Source: an uncultured Clostridia bacterium (GTDB lineage Bacteria > Bacillota > Clostridia > Christensenellales > Borkfalkiaceae). From it: a stretch of 32,418 nucleotides of DNA. Positions 13,407-22,500 of this stretch are shown here, piece after piece. A program made the position numbers and the translations under genes. The DNA lies in assembly GCA_944358655.1 (NCBI GenBank), contig CALVRO010000016.1:1-32418 (forward strand), in the 5' to 3' direction. The notes beneath the pieces were generated by a model. That model was given only the letters and a program-made list of their open reading frames with translations, had not been told where the DNA came from and searched no databases. How positions within the stretch are numbered: position 1 is the first letter of the stretch; every line of letters starts with the position of its first letter.

Positions 13407-16400
13407 ATGCTAAAAGCAAAGACAGGCAAAAAAGCTGTTAAGTCGTTGTCCGCGATAGCCGTCGCGGTGGTAATGGGCGCAAGCGTTTTTGCGGGTACGG
13501 GCATTGCTTCGGCCGCCGAAGGCGACGGAGCGCAGACCACAACCGGCAATCTCACCAAGTACTATTCCGACTACAACAGCATGGAGGAAGCTAAGAAGGC
13601 CGCCGAAGATCTGACAAGGCAGATAGTAGGCGAGGGCGCTTCGCTCCTCAAGAACAGGGAAAACGCCCTTCCCATGAAGGGCAGCGAATGGGTAAGCGTA
13701 TTCGGCGTAACGTCGGATAATCTTATCGGCGCTTCGGACAGCTCAGGCGCCTTCAGCAGCGGTTCCACGGGCAGCGACGAAACTCTTGCCGCCGCTCTCG
13801 AGCACGCGGGCTTCAAGGTCAACCCCACGCTCAAAAATTTCTACAGCAACGATACAAGCGAAATAGGCAAGGAAGTCACCGACTTCCCCGGCTCGGTAGA
13901 CAGCTCCACAAAGCTGTATAACGACGCCGCCTTCATCGTTCTCTCCCGCGAGGGCGGCGAAGGTTCGGACGCCTCGCGCGTGACCGATCAGACTGTGGAC
14001 GAGGACGACGATCACCTCGCTCTCTACACCGACGAGGACGGCAAGACGTACAAGCACTACCTCATGCTCACCGACGAAGAGGAGGAGCTCATCGAATACG
14101 TCACCGCCCGCTTCGAAAAGGTTATCGTCATCACCAACACCTCCAACGCCATGGAGCTTGAAGATCTTGAAAACAACGACAAGATCAGCGCCATACTGCA
14201 CATAGGCCGTCCCGGCGTGGGCGGACTTGCGGGCGTTACCGACATCCTCACGGGCCTCAGCCCCTCGGGCGGCCTCGTAGACGAGTGGATGGCCGACTTC
14301 ACCACCGACCCCACCTGGTACAACTTCGGTTCCAACAATCAGACGGGCGGTCAGACCGTCGAAAACGGCGCGGGCTCCAACTCCTACAGGCGCGAAAACG
14401 GCGCCGTAGTCGGCAGTTCGGACGACTGGCAGAAGGGCGACGAAGTTGCCGCCGATAAGATAACCGCAACAACGGACGACAAGGGTAACACAACTTATAA
14501 GGACGATCAGGGCAACGAGTGCGTCAAAGACGGCGACAAGTACTACCTCAAGGCCGACACCTACACCTCGTACGACACCGAAGGTTTCCACGGCGTAGAC
14601 TACGAGGAGGGCATCTACCTCGGCTATAAGTACTACGAAACGGTCTACACCGAAATAGCCAACGGCAACCTCACCTACGACGCCGCAAAGGGCACCCTCA
14701 CCGAAAATACATACGGCGAGCCCAGGCAGACCGAGGCCACGCTCAACGCGGCCGAGGAATGGTGGGAAGAGAACGTGCTCTATCCCTACGGCTACAGCCT
14801 CAACTACACCACCTTCTCCTTCAATGCGGGCGGCATATTCACCGACGAAGCCTGCAGCAAGGCGCTGGGCGCAACCGGCCTTGCCGACATGTTCGCCTCG
14901 TCCGTTGGCAAGGAAGCTGAGGTCGACAAGATCTACGTTCCCGTCACCGTCAAGAACACGGGCAGCGTAGCCGGCAAAAAGACCGTTCAGGCCTATGTAT
15001 CCGCTCCCTACTATTCGGGCGAAGTTGAAAAGGCTGCCGTAACGCTGTGCGGCTTTGCCAAGACCGACATGCTCGAGCCCGGCGAAGAGCAGACCATAGT
15101 CATTGAAATAAACGTTCAGGACATGGCTTCGTGGGACTATAAAGACGCCAACACCAACCAGAACCAGGGCTGCTACGAGATGGACGAGGGCAAGTACACC
15201 ATAAGGCTTATGGAGGACTCGCACTACGACTTCAAGACCGACGTTTCGGACAACACCGACGCCTACGACGAAGTTACGTTCACCCTCGAAAAGGACGCCA
15301 TCTTAAGGCTGGACGATTACTCGGGCAACGAGCTTGAAAACCTCTTCTCGGCCGAAAACGGCTCGGCAGACGGCACCACCAAGCTCGGCGACCACGACTA
15401 CAACAATATCCGCACGGCCGAAATGATGGCCGACGGCGAAAGCGGAATGACCATCATCTCGCGCGGCAGCATGGTGAGCACCTTCCCCAAGGCACCCACG
15501 GTCGACGACCTCACCTTCAAGAACGAAGTGCTCGACAACATAGGCTATTGGGATAACTTCCGCGTAACGGCTACGCCCGAGATCGACAGCTCCACCGGCC
15601 TCGAAGTAGAGGGCACCAGCACCTACGAATTCGGCCCCTCGTACGACAAGGAGAGCGATCCCTGGTATGTATCGAAGGACGAGATCCCCGCAGGCTGGAC
15701 TCAGGCCACGGGCGTCTACGACGAAGATCACAAGGTACAGAACAACCGTACCGAGACATCCAACCCCATGTGGGTATCGCAGGCCACCGAGGACACCATC
15801 AAGTTCAAGGATATGGCCGGCGTAGAGCTCTACAACGCCGACGGCACCGTCAACGAAAAGTGGGTCAAGTTCATGAACCAGCTCACCTACGACGAAATGT
15901 GCTCGCTCATAGAGTTCGCAGGCTACTCCACGGCCGACATCGCCTCGGTAGGCAAGCTCAAGACCGAAGATTCGGACGGCCCCAACAACTGGGACAGCTC
16001 GCACTGCTGGGCTTCCGCCGACATAATCGGCGCCACCTTCAACACCGAACTTGCCAACAAGCAGGGCACCATAATGGGTAACATAGGCCTGCTGCTCGGC
16101 AGAAATGGCTGGTATGCTCCCGGCGCAGATATTCACCGTTCGCCCTTCTCGGGCCGTAACAACGAATACTACGGTCAGGACGGCTTCGCAAACGGCACTA
16201 TAGCAGCCTCCGTTATCCAGGGCGTTCAGTCCAAGGGCATCATCTGCTACGTAAAGCACTGCTTCATGAACGAGCAGGAAACCAACCGCGGCAACGTATT
16301 CACATGGTGCGACGAGCAGGCAATGCGCGAAAACTATGCCCGCTCCTTCCAGATAGCTCTTCAGGAAGGCGAAAGCACGGCGGCCATGGTCGGCTACGGC

Positions 16401-17699
16401 AGACTGGGCGGCTGGTCTAACACCAACAACTACAACATGAACACCGAACTCTATCAGAATCAGTGGGGCAGCATGGCTTACTTCGTAACCGACGGTTACA
16501 TCGGTTGGAAGACGCGCACCGATCCCGACATGATGGTCCGCGCAGGCAACGTTGTAGAACTTTACACCACACCTTTCGTAGAGTATCTCTCGGGTGAATG
16601 GGACGCCGATAAGAAGATGGTAGTCATCGACACCGTCGATCAGTCTACCAGTAAGAACGTCACCGTCGAAAGCCCCACTCAGTGGTACTGCGTGCGTAAC
16701 GCAGCCATGAAGATGCTCTATCAGCTCTCCAACACTTCGGCCCAGTTCAACGGCTACAGCGAACTCACCATTGCCGGCTCGGCTCTTGCCGCGGGCAAGC
16801 AGCACGTCAACTACGAGGCCAGCGTCGCCATCGACAGCAAGATCGACGCCGACTCCGAGGTGACCTACTCCGTAACTTCGGGCAGCCTTCCCGAAGGCCT
16901 CACGCTCGACGCCAACACCGGCAAGATCTCGGGCACTCCCGAAACGACGGGCGAATACAAGTTCACCGTTGAATACATGATAGACGGCTGGGTAGACAAG
17001 ACTGCCGACTACTCCATCAAGATCGACGACGTAGTCACCATAGCCGACGGCAGCGACTCGCTCACCGACCTCAAGGTAGGCCAGGACTTCTACGCCATGC
17101 TCGAATCGGATGAGTTCAACAGCGACAACTACACCTCCATCGAGTGGACGGTAGCAACCGGTTCCGCCCTGCCCGCAGGCCTCGAACTCAAGACGGCCGA
17201 CGGCACGACGACTATCGAGGGCACGCCCACCGAGGCGGGCACTTACACCGTGACCATCCACATCAAGGCCTCCAAGGGCGAAAGCGGCGGTGGCGGCGGA
17301 TTCCCCGGCGGCGGCTCCGGCGGCGGCCCCAGCGGATTCGATATCTCCGCTTATGGCTTCGGCCCCGGCGGCCCCAGCGGCCCCGGCGGCCCCAGCGGCC
17401 CCGGCGGCCCCAGCGGCGGCGGCGACACCTCCTCGGCTACAGAGGTCGACATAGAGCTTGTATTCGTAGTTGCCGAAGCCGACGCACCCGTGGTTGAAGA
17501 ACCCGACTACGTCACCGGCGACGAAGTTCAGGACATGATCGACCAGGCCATCGAAGGCCTCGATAAGGACAGCAACACCGGCGACGAGGGCGGCTGCAGC
17601 GGCAACCTCGGCAGCACCTTCGCGGTAGTGGGCGGAAGCCTTGCTCTTGCGGCGGCCGCGGCGGTAGCCGTAAAGTGCGCAAGAAGAAAGAATAAATAA
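13407..17699 (+). CDS. Secreted, membrane-anchored GH3 enzyme with inverted domain order
   Basis: 1430-residue surface glycoside hydrolase family 3 protein, likely a beta-glucosidase or beta-xylosidase type activity; the substrate is unknown. Domain order is inverted. After a signal peptide (about 1-37) comes the normally C-terminal alpha/beta domain (about 65-460; EGASLLKNRENALPM, LSPSGGL). A fibronectin-like domain (about 510-610) and only then the catalytic barrel (about 825-1120) follow. Barrel motifs are GRNNEYYGQD (916-925), VKHCFMNEQE (949-958) and YFVTDG, whose Asp1029 is the expected nucleophile. Two putative Ig-like domains (about 1134-1193 and 1224-1288), a Gly/Pro/Ser-rich linker with GPGGPS repeats, and a C-terminal helix with basic tail (about 1404-1430) complete it. 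The start at 13407 suits AAAGGAGG; an ATG one codon earlier is too close. Confidence 0.88.
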   Translation: MLKAKTGKKAVKSLSAIAVAVVMGASVFAGTGIASAAEGDGAQTTTGNLTKYYSDYNSMEEAKKAAEDLTRQIVGEGASLLKNRENALPMKGSEWVSVFGVTSDNLIGASDSSGAFSSGSTGSDETLAAALEHAGFKVNPTLKNFYSNDTSEIGKEVTDFPGSVDSSTKLYNDAAFIVLSREGGEGSDASRVTDQTVDEDDDHLALYTDEDGKTYKHYLMLTDEEEELIEYVTARFEKVIVITNTSNAMELEDLENNDKISAILHIGRPGVGGLAGVTDILTGLSPSGGLVDEWMADFTTDPTWYNFGSNNQTGGQTVENGAGSNSYRRENGAVVGSSDDWQKGDEVAADKITATTDDKGNTTYKDDQGNECVKDGDKYYLKADTYTSYDTEGFHGVDYEEGIYLGYKYYETVYTEIANGNLTYDAAKGTLTENTYGEPRQTEATLNAAEEWWEENVLYPYGYSLNYTTFSFNAGGIFTDEACSKALGATGLADMFASSVGKEAEVDKIYVPVTVKNTGSVAGKKTVQAYVSAPYYSGEVEKAAVTLCGFAKTDMLEPGEEQTIVIEINVQDMASWDYKDANTNQNQGCYEMDEGKYTIRLMEDSHYDFKTDVSDNTDAYDEVTFTLEKDAILRLDDYSGNELENLFSAENGSADGTTKLGDHDYNNIRTAEMMADGESGMTIISRGSMVSTFPKAPTVDDLTFKNEVLDNIGYWDNFRVTATPEIDSSTGLEVEGTSTYEFGPSYDKESDPWYVSKDEIPAGWTQATGVYDEDHKVQNNRTETSNPMWVSQATEDTIKFKDMAGVELYNADGTVNEKWVKFMNQLTYDEMCSLIEFAGYSTADIASVGKLKTEDSDGPNNWDSSHCWASADIIGATFNTELANKQGTIMGNIGLLLGRNGWYAPGADIHRSPFSGRNNEYYGQDGFANGTIAASVIQGVQSKGIICYVKHCFMNEQETNRGNVFTWCDEQAMRENYARSFQIALQEGESTAAMVGYGRLGGWSNTNNYNMNTELYQNQWGSMAYFVTDGYIGWKTRTDPDMMVRAGNVVELYTTPFVEYLSGEWDADKKMVVIDTVDQSTSKNVTVESPTQWYCVRNAAMKMLYQLSNTSAQFNGYSELTIAGSALAAGKQHVNYEASVAIDSKIDADSEVTYSVTSGSLPEGLTLDANTGKISGTPETTGEYKFTVEYMIDGWVDKTADYSIKIDDVVTIADGSDSLTDLKVGQDFYAMLESDEFNSDNYTSIEWTVATGSALPAGLELKTADGTTTIEGTPTEAGTYTVTIHIKASKGESGGGGGFPGGGSGGGPSGFDISAYGFGPGGPSGPGGPSGPGGPSGGGDTSSATEVDIELVFVVAEADAPVVEEPDYVTGDEVQDMIDQAIEGLDKDSNTGDEGGCSGNLGSTFAVVGGSLALAAAAAVAVKCARRKNK
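17361..17414 (+). repeat. Three 18-bp tandem repeats encoding GPGGPS
   Basis: GGCCCCGGCGGCCCCAGC is repeated three times without change (17361-17378, 17379-17396, 17397-17414). It encodes a collagen-like Gly-Pro-Gly-Gly-Pro-Ser linker in the first GH3 protein. Identical copies suggest slippage-prone length variation. Confidence 0.85.
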
Positions 17700-17737
17700 C
17701 CTCCCCTCTGATATCCCGTAAAAGGGATGTCGAAAAA

Positions 17738-17791
17738 TCAGGCAGACAGGGTATGCCGGAGTATTCCGGCATACCCCATGCCTGACATTTT
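17738..17791 (+). terminator. Terminator after the first GH3 gene with alternative outer pairing
   Basis: The inner stem GGGTATGCCGGA/TCCGGCATACCC (17749-17776) is extended by TCAGGCA (17738-17744) pairing with TGCCTGA (17779-17785), then CATTTTT. The same 5' strand, as TCAGGCAGA, can instead pair with TCTGCCTGA at 17796-17804. A small hairpin GATATCCC/GGGATGTC (17710-17729) precedes it. Confidence 0.75.
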
Positions 17792-17867
17792 TAAATCTGC
17801 CTGAAAATTTTGTATGTTGCGGCCATTGCCGCAAAATGGGGCGGCGGACGTCCGCCTCTTAACAATT

Positions 17868-17897
17868 AAATTTGTAAAAAATGCAATAAAATTTGTA
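17868..17897 (+). promoter_or_regulatory. 9-bp direct repeat with 21-bp period
   Basis: AAATTTGTA occurs at 17868-17876 and 17889-17897, i.e. 9-bp repeats separated by 12 bp. This is the spacing used by LytTR-family regulators, although the sequence is AT-rich and not a consensus match. It lies 30 bp before the lipoprotein ATG. A 14-bp palindrome GGCGGACGTCCGCC lies at 17843-17856. Confidence 0.4.
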
Positions 17898-17927
17898 CAA
17901 AACCCCTAAAAAGGAGAACACATAACC

Positions 17928-19049
17928 ATGAATATCAAAAAGATATCTTTTGCATGCGCCTCGCTGCTGTGTGCGGCGGCGCTCACGGGCTCGCTTGCGG
18001 CCTGCGGCAACGGCAGCGACGAGGACAAGGTCACCTATACCGTTACCTTCGACACCGACGGCGGCAGCGCCGTGGCCTCGCAGACGGTGGAGGAGGGCTC
18101 CTATGCCACCCGCCCCGAAGAGGATCCCACCAAGGAAGGCTTCGTGTTCGGCAACTGGTACGCCGACGAGGATCTCGAAGATCCCTTCGAGTTTGAAACT
18201 ACTGTAATTTCCGAGGACACCACCGTCTACGCCAGCTGGGTAGACGAAAGCAGCGCCCTCACCGCCACATTCTATTGGAACTACGACGGCGCGCCCGACA
18301 ACGGCGTGTATAAGACGGTCAGCTTCGAAAAGGGCGGCCGCGTCGGCGCCGTGGCCGATCCCTCGCGCGCGGGCTACGCGTTCGGCGGCTGGTACACCGA
18401 GGACGGCGAGGAATTCAAGCCCGCCCTCAGGTACGAGTCTTCCGTGGGGTTCTACGCCAAGTGGTCTAACTCCTTCACGTTCGAGGCAGAATATACCCAG
18501 CTCACGGGCCTCTTCGACGATCCAAGCTACCTCGTCACCGGCGAAAACTGCGACAAGGCGGGCAACAACTATTCGGGCAACACCTCCGGCCTCAACCTCA
18601 TTCAGGGCAACGCCGCGGCCAGCAACGGCAAGTACGTCACCGGCCTCTTCTACAACGGCGGATATCTCGAGTTTGAAATCACCTCCGACAAGGCCGTCAC
18701 CGACGCTCAGCTCAAGCTCGTGCTCGGCTGCGAATATGCCGACATAACTCTCACTGCCGCCACCTATCAGGTGGAAGTCAACGGCTCTTTTGTGCCCTAC
18801 ACGGCCACGATAAAGCTGGGCGACGGCACCGAATGGACGCCCAACCCCGGTCTGCGCGGCAGCTGGCAGGAGATCAACATAGGCAACATCACCCTTAACG
18901 AGGGCGTAAACAGCATAATTCTCCGCGTCAACAACAGCGAAACTCCCTGCGGCGACGCGGGCACAATCGACGCCGCCTCGCCCATGGTGGACTGCATCAA
19001 GATAATCGCCGACGCGCAGCTCACCATGACGGAATATAACAAGCAATAA
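17928..19049 (+). CDS. Lipoprotein with two InlB-type repeats and a CBM6/35-like domain
   Basis: 373-residue surface lipoprotein. A type II signal peptide ends in LAAC with Cys26 as the lipidated residue. Two Listeria-Bacteroides (InlB B/Flg_new) repeats follow: about 36-105 (YTVTFDTDGGSAV, GFVFGNWYAD, TTVYASW) and about 111-180 (GYAFGGWYTEDG, VGFYAKW). The C-terminal half (about 183-363) has the pattern of a carbohydrate-binding module of the CBM6/CBM35 group: FEAEYTQLTG at its start, NGKYVTGLFYNGGYLEFEI, ITLNEGVNSIILRV and a final VDCIKI. It probably holds glycan substrate at the cell surface for the neighbouring GH3 enzymes. The next gene starts 12 bp downstream, indicating an operon. Confidence 0.85.
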   Translation: MNIKKISFACASLLCAAALTGSLAACGNGSDEDKVTYTVTFDTDGGSAVASQTVEEGSYATRPEEDPTKEGFVFGNWYADEDLEDPFEFETTVISEDTTVYASWVDESSALTATFYWNYDGAPDNGVYKTVSFEKGGRVGAVADPSRAGYAFGGWYTEDGEEFKPALRYESSVGFYAKWSNSFTFEAEYTQLTGLFDDPSYLVTGENCDKAGNNYSGNTSGLNLIQGNAAASNGKYVTGLFYNGGYLEFEITSDKAVTDAQLKLVLGCEYADITLTAATYQVEVNGSFVPYTATIKLGDGTEWTPNPGLRGSWQEINIGNITLNEGVNSIILRVNNSETPCGDAGTIDAASPMVDCIKIIADAQLTMTEYNKQ

Positions 19050-19061
19050 GGAGCTCCTGCA

Positions 19062-19511
19062 ATGGAAGCTGTTAAAAAATTTATGGCGGGCAGAGGGGTA
19101 GGCTACTACCTCTCGCTGCTCGCGCTGATATGCGGCATAGTGGGCGTTGCCACTTACACGGCCACGGGCACAAATTCGTTCAACCCCGAGCTCAACGTAA
19201 GCTGCCTCGTCTGCTGCTGGCTGGCGGTGGCGCTGTGCGCCGCTACCGTCGCGTTCAACTTCAAGGATATCCGTTACATAGCCGCCATGCTCTTTTTATA
19301 CGGCTTTTTAATGTTTATCTACTCGCAGGTCAACTATATCGCCAACGTGTTCGTCGGCATCGACGGCAACGTTCTGACGGGCGAGTTCTTCTGCGCGTTC
19401 GTAACATTGTTCCTCGCGTTTGTGCTGTCGCTGCTCGCGGGCATACTCACAAAATGGCGCCCTTGGACGGGCCGCAACGCAGGCACGGAGGTAAAGAATG
19501 AAACTGTTTAA
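19062..19511 (+). CDS. Small four-helix membrane protein, unknown function
   Basis: 149 residues with four predicted transmembrane helices (about 14-33, 46-65, 71-90 and 108-129). There is a Cys-rich second helix (CLVCCWLAVALC) and a basic C-terminal tail, so both ends are probably cytoplasmic. No family is recognised. GGAG precedes the ATG. Its last 14 bases overlap the start of the second GH3 gene, implying translational coupling and a shared role, for instance a partner of the membrane-anchored hydrolase. Function is not assigned. Confidence 0.8.
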   Translation: MEAVKKFMAGRGVGYYLSLLALICGIVGVATYTATGTNSFNPELNVSCLVCCWLAVALCAATVAFNFKDIRYIAAMLFLYGFLMFIYSQVNYIANVFVGIDGNVLTGEFFCAFVTLFLAFVLSLLAGILTKWRPWTGRNAGTEVKNETV

Positions 19512-22425
19512 AAGAAGACTGTGGGAGGGCCTGACCCTCGGCTTTACGTCGCTGTTCGTGTTCATGACGGGCGCGTACACCATAGCCATGAGCCAGAGCA
19601 CTACGATAAACAAAGAATTAAATATTTCCACTTCGGAAATCATCCGCTCGGACGACCCGCAGTATCAGCACTTTAAAAGCGAATACGGCGACGACTATGC
19701 AAAGCTCCAGTCCGACTACCTCGCTCTGGGCGAGGAGGTGGAGGCGAGCGGCCTCGTCCTCCTAAAGAACGACAACAACGCCCTGCCCCTCGCCGAGGGC
19801 GAAAAGGTCAGCACCTTCCTGACGGGTTCGGTAAAGTTCAACTACGCCACTTCGGGCTCCTCGGCGGCCAACACCGAGGGCTACACCGACCTCAAAACGG
19901 CCCTCACCGAAGCGGGGCTCGAGGTCAACACCAAGCTGTGGGACTTCTATTCCCAGCAGCTCCTTCTGGGCAAGGGCAGGACTAAGCTGGGCTCCAACAG
20001 GCCCGTCTACCAGGTCAGGGAGCCCTCCTACGAGAGCATCGGCCAGGACGTTACGGCCACCTTCCCGGAATACGGCACGGCCATAGTTTCCATCGCGCGC
20101 GACAGCGGCGAGGGCGGCGACATAAACGCCGTCCAATCCGACACGCTCGACGGCAGCTATCTCACCCTCTCCAAGGAGGAGCTGGGAGTTTTACAGAACC
20201 TCAGCACCCTCAAGGTCAACAAGCAGATCAAAAAGATAATAGTGCTACTCAACTCCTCGGCCACCATCCAGCTCGACTTCCTCGAAGCCGAGGGCGTCGA
20301 CGTAGACGCCTGCCTGTGGATAGGCAACGTGGGCAAGAGCGGCATCTCGGGCGTGGCCAAGGCGCTCACGGGCGAATATGTGCCGAGCGGCAAGCTTTCG
20401 GACACCTACCTCAAGGACAACATGTCCTCCCCCGCAATGATGCAGCAGTCCTACAACAAGGACAGCTACTTCATGAGCGCGTACGAGGACTCCGACAAGC
20501 TTGAGGACAAGACGCAGAAGTACTACGGCGTCTACTCCGAGGGCATCTACGTCGGCTACCGCTACTTCGAAACGAGGTACTACGACTATGTGACGGCGAG
20601 CGAGGAGAGGAACACGGGCGAATACGACTATAACGCCGACGTCGCCTATCCCTTCGGCTACGGCCTCAGCTACACGCAGTTCGAATACACAAATTTCAAC
20701 GTCGACTACGACGAGGCGGCCGAACAGTACATAGTCACGCTCAACGTCGTCAACAAGGGCGACACCTATACGGGCAGGGAGGCGGTCGAAGTCTACCTTC
20801 AGAAGCCCTACACGCAGGGCCGCGTGGAAAAGGCGGCCGTCGAGCTCGTCGGCTACGACAAGACCGAGGCCCTCGCCCCCGGCGAAACGAGCGAAACCAT
20901 AACCATCAAAATAGACAAGAGCCAGCTGACAAGTTACGACTACGAGGGCGCGGAGACCTACGTTCTCGACGAGGGCGACTACTACTTCACCGTCGCCAAC
21001 GGCTCGCACGAGGCCGTCAACAACATCCTCGCGGCGCAGGGCAACACGCCCGAAAACACCAAGGGCCGCATGGACGCCGTCGGCAATAAGGACGTAGTGG
21101 CCTCCTTCTCCCTCGACTACGACGGCGAGACCTATTCGGTCTCCGAACACACCGGCGGGGAGATAACCAACCGCCTCGGCTTTGCCGACCTCAACATATA
21201 CGAGGGCACCGACGCAAGCGTCACCTACGTCTCCCGCGCCGACTGGACGGGCACCCTTCCCAAGGCTGCCATAACCGTCAAGGCGACCGACACGCTTGTT
21301 GCCGACCTCGCCTTCAATCACGAAATAGAGACCGATCCCGAGGCTGCAATGCCCGCATACGGCAGAAATAACGGCTACACCATAACCGAACTGCGCGGCG
21401 AGCCCTACAACAGTCAGAAGTGGGAGGATCTGCTCGACCAGATGACGTGGGAAGATCAGTCCCTGCTCATCACCAACGGCAAGTATCAGAGCGACCCTCT
21501 GAGCTCGGTAGCCAAGCCCGACACCACCGAAAACGACGGCCCCACGGGCGTAGGCGGCTCCAAGGGCAGCCTGTCCCTGCCCAGCGAGGGCATATGGGCC
21601 TCCACGTTCGACGACGACCTCATCCGCAGGGTGGGCGAGCTGCTCGCCGAGGACGCCATAGCCGCCGACAAGGACGGCATATACGCCCCCGCCTGCAACA
21701 TTCACCGCACCCCCTTCGGCGGCAGGAGCCACGAATACTTCTCCGAAGATCCCTACCTGTCGGGCAAGGCCTGCGCCGTTGAGGTGCAGGGCATACAGTC
21801 CAAGGGCGTGGTGGCCTTCGTAAAGCACATAGCCTTCAACGATCAGGACGACTACCGCTCGGGCGGCGCGGTATGGCTCAACGAGCAGGCGGCCCGCGAG
21901 ATCTACCTCAAACCCTTCGAGTACTCGCTCTCCTCGGCCGAGGGCATGGGCAACGCCCACGCCGCAATGTCGGCCATGAACCGCGCGGGCGCAGCGTGGG
22001 TGGGCGCAAGCGAAGCGCTTCTCACCGACATAATGCGCGGCGAATGGGGCTTCGACGGCTACTGCGTCACTGACATGGCCGACTCCGACACCAAGATAAT
22101 GATGTCCTATCAGGACGGCGTTCCCGCCGGCACCGATCTCTTCCTCGGCCAGGGCTTCACCTACACGCTCGACGAATACAAGGGCAACGCCACCTACGCG
22201 CAGGCCATGCGCGAGGCGTGCCACAGAATACTCTACGTCATCTCCAACTTCAGCGTGGCCGTCAACGGCATGACGCCCGATACCCCCGTGGGCGTTTCAA
22301 GCTGGTGGTGGTCGAACACGCTCGTTGCGGTGATGTGCGTATTCGGCGTGGCGGCGGGCGGCAGCATAGCCATGTACGTTGTGTGCAGGCTGAGGGAAAG
22401 AAAGTCTGCCGCCGCGGCAAAATAA
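19498..22425 (+). CDS. Membrane-anchored GH3 enzyme with inverted domain order, second copy
   Basis: 975-residue GH3 protein anchored at both ends: an uncleaved N-terminal helix (about 12-31) and a C-terminal helix (about 938-965) followed by RLRERK. The domain order is again inverted: alpha/beta domain (about 66-395; ASGLVLLKNDNNALPL, VPSGKLSDTY), fibronectin-like domain (about 401-500), then the catalytic barrel (about 642-918). Motifs are closer to textbook GH3 than in the first copy: GGRSHEYFSEDPYLSG (around 742-757), FVKHIAFNDQD (around 774-784), GFDGYCVTDMAD with Asp859 as expected nucleophile, and GTDLFL. GGAGG precedes the ATG. It ends an operon with the CBM lipoprotein and the small membrane protein. 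Substrate specificity cannot be read from sequence. Confidence 0.92.
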   Translation: MKLFKRRLWEGLTLGFTSLFVFMTGAYTIAMSQSTTINKELNISTSEIIRSDDPQYQHFKSEYGDDYAKLQSDYLALGEEVEASGLVLLKNDNNALPLAEGEKVSTFLTGSVKFNYATSGSSAANTEGYTDLKTALTEAGLEVNTKLWDFYSQQLLLGKGRTKLGSNRPVYQVREPSYESIGQDVTATFPEYGTAIVSIARDSGEGGDINAVQSDTLDGSYLTLSKEELGVLQNLSTLKVNKQIKKIIVLLNSSATIQLDFLEAEGVDVDACLWIGNVGKSGISGVAKALTGEYVPSGKLSDTYLKDNMSSPAMMQQSYNKDSYFMSAYEDSDKLEDKTQKYYGVYSEGIYVGYRYFETRYYDYVTASEERNTGEYDYNADVAYPFGYGLSYTQFEYTNFNVDYDEAAEQYIVTLNVVNKGDTYTGREAVEVYLQKPYTQGRVEKAAVELVGYDKTEALAPGETSETITIKIDKSQLTSYDYEGAETYVLDEGDYYFTVANGSHEAVNNILAAQGNTPENTKGRMDAVGNKDVVASFSLDYDGETYSVSEHTGGEITNRLGFADLNIYEGTDASVTYVSRADWTGTLPKAAITVKATDTLVADLAFNHEIETDPEAAMPAYGRNNGYTITELRGEPYNSQKWEDLLDQMTWEDQSLLITNGKYQSDPLSSVAKPDTTENDGPTGVGGSKGSLSLPSEGIWASTFDDDLIRRVGELLAEDAIAADKDGIYAPACNIHRTPFGGRSHEYFSEDPYLSGKACAVEVQGIQSKGVVAFVKHIAFNDQDDYRSGGAVWLNEQAAREIYLKPFEYSLSSAEGMGNAHAAMSAMNRAGAAWVGASEALLTDIMRGEWGFDGYCVTDMADSDTKIMMSYQDGVPAGTDLFLGQGFTYTLDEYKGNATYAQAMREACHRILYVISNFSVAVNGMTPDTPVGVSSWWWSNTLVAVMCVFGVAAGGSIAMYVVCRLRERKSAAAAK

Positions 22426-22464
22426 CCTGTAGTTGATTGCTACTTCTCCCTCCATAATATTTAT

Positions 22465-22500
22465 AATGCAGCCCGCACGCAAAACGTGCGGGCTGCATTT
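22465..22500 (+). terminator. Hairpin terminator after the second GH3 gene
   Basis: AATGCAGCCCGCACG pairs with CGTGCGGGCTGCATT around CAAAA. The T-run is short (TTT), but the 15-bp stem is very stable. Its 3' end overlaps the TGCATTTCATG motif. Confidence 0.7.

Noticed and set aside
15303-17834. Very long minus-strand open frame (843 codons) opposite the first GH3 gene, and a similar one at 13743-15224
   Set aside because: They lie antisense to a clearly conserved enzyme and are a by-product of GC-rich codons (few stops on the opposite strand). No domain is recognisable.
20245-22224. 659-codon minus-strand frame opposite the second GH3 gene, and 600 codons opposite 26119-27921
   Set aside because: Same antisense artefact; composition is Val/Gly/His-rich and unlike any protein family.
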